Below, piece after piece: positions 62,902-64,000 of a stretch of 64,000 bases of DNA; positions within the stretch are counted from its first letter, which is position 1, and the number at the start of each line of letters is the position of its first letter. The position numbers and the translations under genes are program-made. The notes beneath the pieces are model-generated. The model had not been told where the DNA came from and searched no databases. It saw only the letters and a list, made by a program, of their open reading frames with translations. The stretch comes from Planctomycetota bacterium (GTDB lineage Bacteria; Planctomycetota; SZUA-567; H5-PLA8), in contig JAKLKQ010000022.1 in NCBI GenBank assembly GCA_023150555.1, positions 35,284-99,283 on the forward strand, in the 5' to 3' direction.

Positions 62902-63344
62902 TGGACGCCAACGACTGGCCCCTGTTGCCCACAATCAACGCGAGCCTGAACGCGACGTCCGGCGTGCTGCTGACCGCCGGGTTCATCTGCATCAAGAAGC
63001 GCAAGGTCGCCGCGCACAAGGCCTGCATGATCGCGGCGGGCGTGGTGACGGCGTGCTTCCTGTGCTGCTACATTTACTACCACTTCACCACGCAACTGCT
63101 GACGAAGTTCCTGGGCGAAGGCTTCATCCGCTACGTCTATTACACGATCCTGATCACCCACACCACGCTGGCCGTGGTGAACCTGCCGCTGGCGATCACG
63201 ACCTACGTCCGCGCTTTCAAGGGCCAGATCGAGAAGCACAAGCGCCTGGCGCGCATCACGCTGCCGATCTGGTGGTACGTCTCGATCACCGGCGTGCTGG
63301 TCTATATGATGCTCTACCACTGGTTCCCGCATACGCAGGGGTGA
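62901..63344 (+). CDS. DUF420 membrane protein
   Basis: 147 residues, four helices with conserved His: INASLNATSGVLL, KKRKVAAHKACMI, YYHFTTQ, THTTLAVVNLPLA and HKRLARITLPIWWYVSITGV. DUF420 (CtaM-like) proteins occur beside sco and cox genes and are needed for oxidase assembly in Bacillus. ATG overlaps the sco stop (TGATG). Last gene of the cytochrome-oxidase assembly operon. Confidence 0.9.
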   Translation: MDANDWPLLPTINASLNATSGVLLTAGFICIKKRKVAAHKACMIAAGVVTACFLCCYIYYHFTTQLLTKFLGEGFIRYVYYTILITHTTLAVVNLPLAITTYVRAFKGQIEKHKRLARITLPIWWYVSITGVLVYMMLYHWFPHTQG

Positions 63345-63397
63345 GCTGGATTTGTAACCGCAAATTCTGAGTATCTCGCTGTGCCGTAGGAGGACCG

Positions 63398-63910
63398 ATG
63401 AAGAAATCTGAATTTTTCACATTTTATTGCGATAGCAGGCCAGGGCTCCGGTATTTTGAGGGTCGAGGAAAAGACGAGTTTATTAACCTCATGGAAATTC
63501 TTACGGGCGAAAAGACCCTGAAACGACCCATTGAGTTGCGCTTACGCGGGAAAAAGGAAAATGACATTATCCCCGGAAAACTTGTATTTTGCGTGTCGAA
63601 AAGGTTCGTTAATATAATGACCAAGAATGGGGTGTCGGGTTGGACTACCTATCCCGTAGCTATGCGTACGGAAAATGGAAAAGTAAAAAAGGATATTGTT
63701 GGATTGCGTGTCGTTGGACGAGCCGGTCCGCTAACGGCGAAAGCTAGAAAAGAAGATTATACGGATTTTGACCTAAAAACTTGGGATGGATCCGATTTTT
63801 TTTGTTTAGAGGATACAGCGCAAGTCTTAATAACTAGAAAAGTTGCGGATATTCTCGCGAAAGAAAAAATTGCAGGGGCTACCTATAGGCCAATCACTGA
63901 ACGGCGATGA
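63398..63910 (+). CDS. possible immunity-type protein (Imm11/DUF1629-like)
   Basis: 170 residues, no signal or membrane segment. The C-terminal part DLKTWDGSDFFCLEDTAQ, followed by VLITRKVADILAKEKIAG, follows the 'WDGSD.F........S..V.d.L....i.g....P' pattern of Imm11-like immunity proteins linked to polymorphic toxins. The codon use is clearly A/T-rich, unlike the operon before it, which suggests transfer. AGGAG lies seven to eight bases before the ATG. Any toxin partner would be outside the window. The remaining 90 bp hold nothing I can identify. Confidence 0.5.
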   Translation: MKKSEFFTFYCDSRPGLRYFEGRGKDEFINLMEILTGEKTLKRPIELRLRGKKENDIIPGKLVFCVSKRFVNIMTKNGVSGWTTYPVAMRTENGKVKKDIVGLRVVGRAGPLTAKARKEDYTDFDLKTWDGSDFFCLEDTAQVLITRKVADILAKEKIAGATYRPITERR

Positions 63911-64000
63911 GTTCTGAATTTGAGTAAGCGTCAGACGGCGGCCATTGTTTTCTGGTCGGCAGATTGCGTGAGAGCCGGTAGGAAGACTTGCTTCCAGTTG

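Overview
The window is a high-GC bacterial chromosomal segment, densely coded on both strands. It has no rRNA or tRNA gene, no CRISPR array and no intact transposase. Several features point to a Planctomycetota-like organism. Four short membrane proteins share a 'QLHLSTCVVL' N-terminus that I associate with planctomycete genomes. An EF-Tu has the usual switch I 'RGITI' replaced by 'KTVTI', which I recall from planctomycete EF-Tu. An ECF sigma factor is fused to a membrane anchor and an extracytoplasmic domain. A DUF1559-like pseudopilin and an FG-GAP repeat protein fit the same picture. The phylum call is inference; the proteins were not searched.

Left part (1-9.1 kb, minus strand): rsmI (cut by the window edge), purQ, a DinB-fold protein and a purL whose N-terminus appears to carry the PurS function. 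Next come two tandem secreted collagen-like proteins, each with its own intrinsic terminator, and a TyrA-type prephenate dehydrogenase. From 9.5 to 17.3 kb a YfcE-type phosphoesterase is coupled to two paralogous multi-membrane GT-C/TMTC-like proteins, facing a third large membrane protein. From 17.5 to 25.3 kb: small membrane proteins, a stand-alone EF-Tu, aspS, a beta-carbonic anhydrase, a GNAT-like acyltransferase and a UbiA prenyltransferase.

Middle (25.4-46.5 kb): a CocE/NonD hydrolase, a pseudopilin, and a nitrogen pair glnB-glnA behind a sigma-54-type promoter. Then a large secreted protein whose stop codon lies in a 160-bp MITE-like inverted-repeat element, an FG-GAP protein and a CHAT/caspase-like protein. 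These are followed by a DUF255 thioredoxin protein with a C-terminal DsbD-alpha-like domain, two tandem phosphate-porin-like outer-membrane proteins, an orphan rpmA, an ankyrin-like membrane protein and fusA.

Right part (46.9-64 kb): an ICMT-like methyltransferase, a SAM methyltransferase with a DUF2892 protein, and the membrane-anchored sigma factor. Then two divergent respiratory units follow. On the minus strand, a Rieske protein is followed by a 1454-residue octaheme cytochrome c with a long coiled-coil N-terminus and no cytochrome b beside it. On the plus strand lie a cupredoxin lipoprotein, heme A synthase, heme O synthase, an ABC-2 transporter, Sco1 and DUF420, a cytochrome-oxidase assembly set. 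Together they suggest a quinol-to-oxidase electron route whose b and oxidase subunits lie elsewhere. The window ends in an A/T-rich gene resembling immunity proteins of toxin systems.

Regulatory signals are unusually readable: many perfect intrinsic terminators, one sigma-54 promoter, one near-consensus sigma-70 promoter (TTGACA-17-TACAAA), and at least two genes whose -10 box sits 6-7 nt before the start codon, predicting leaderless mRNAs.
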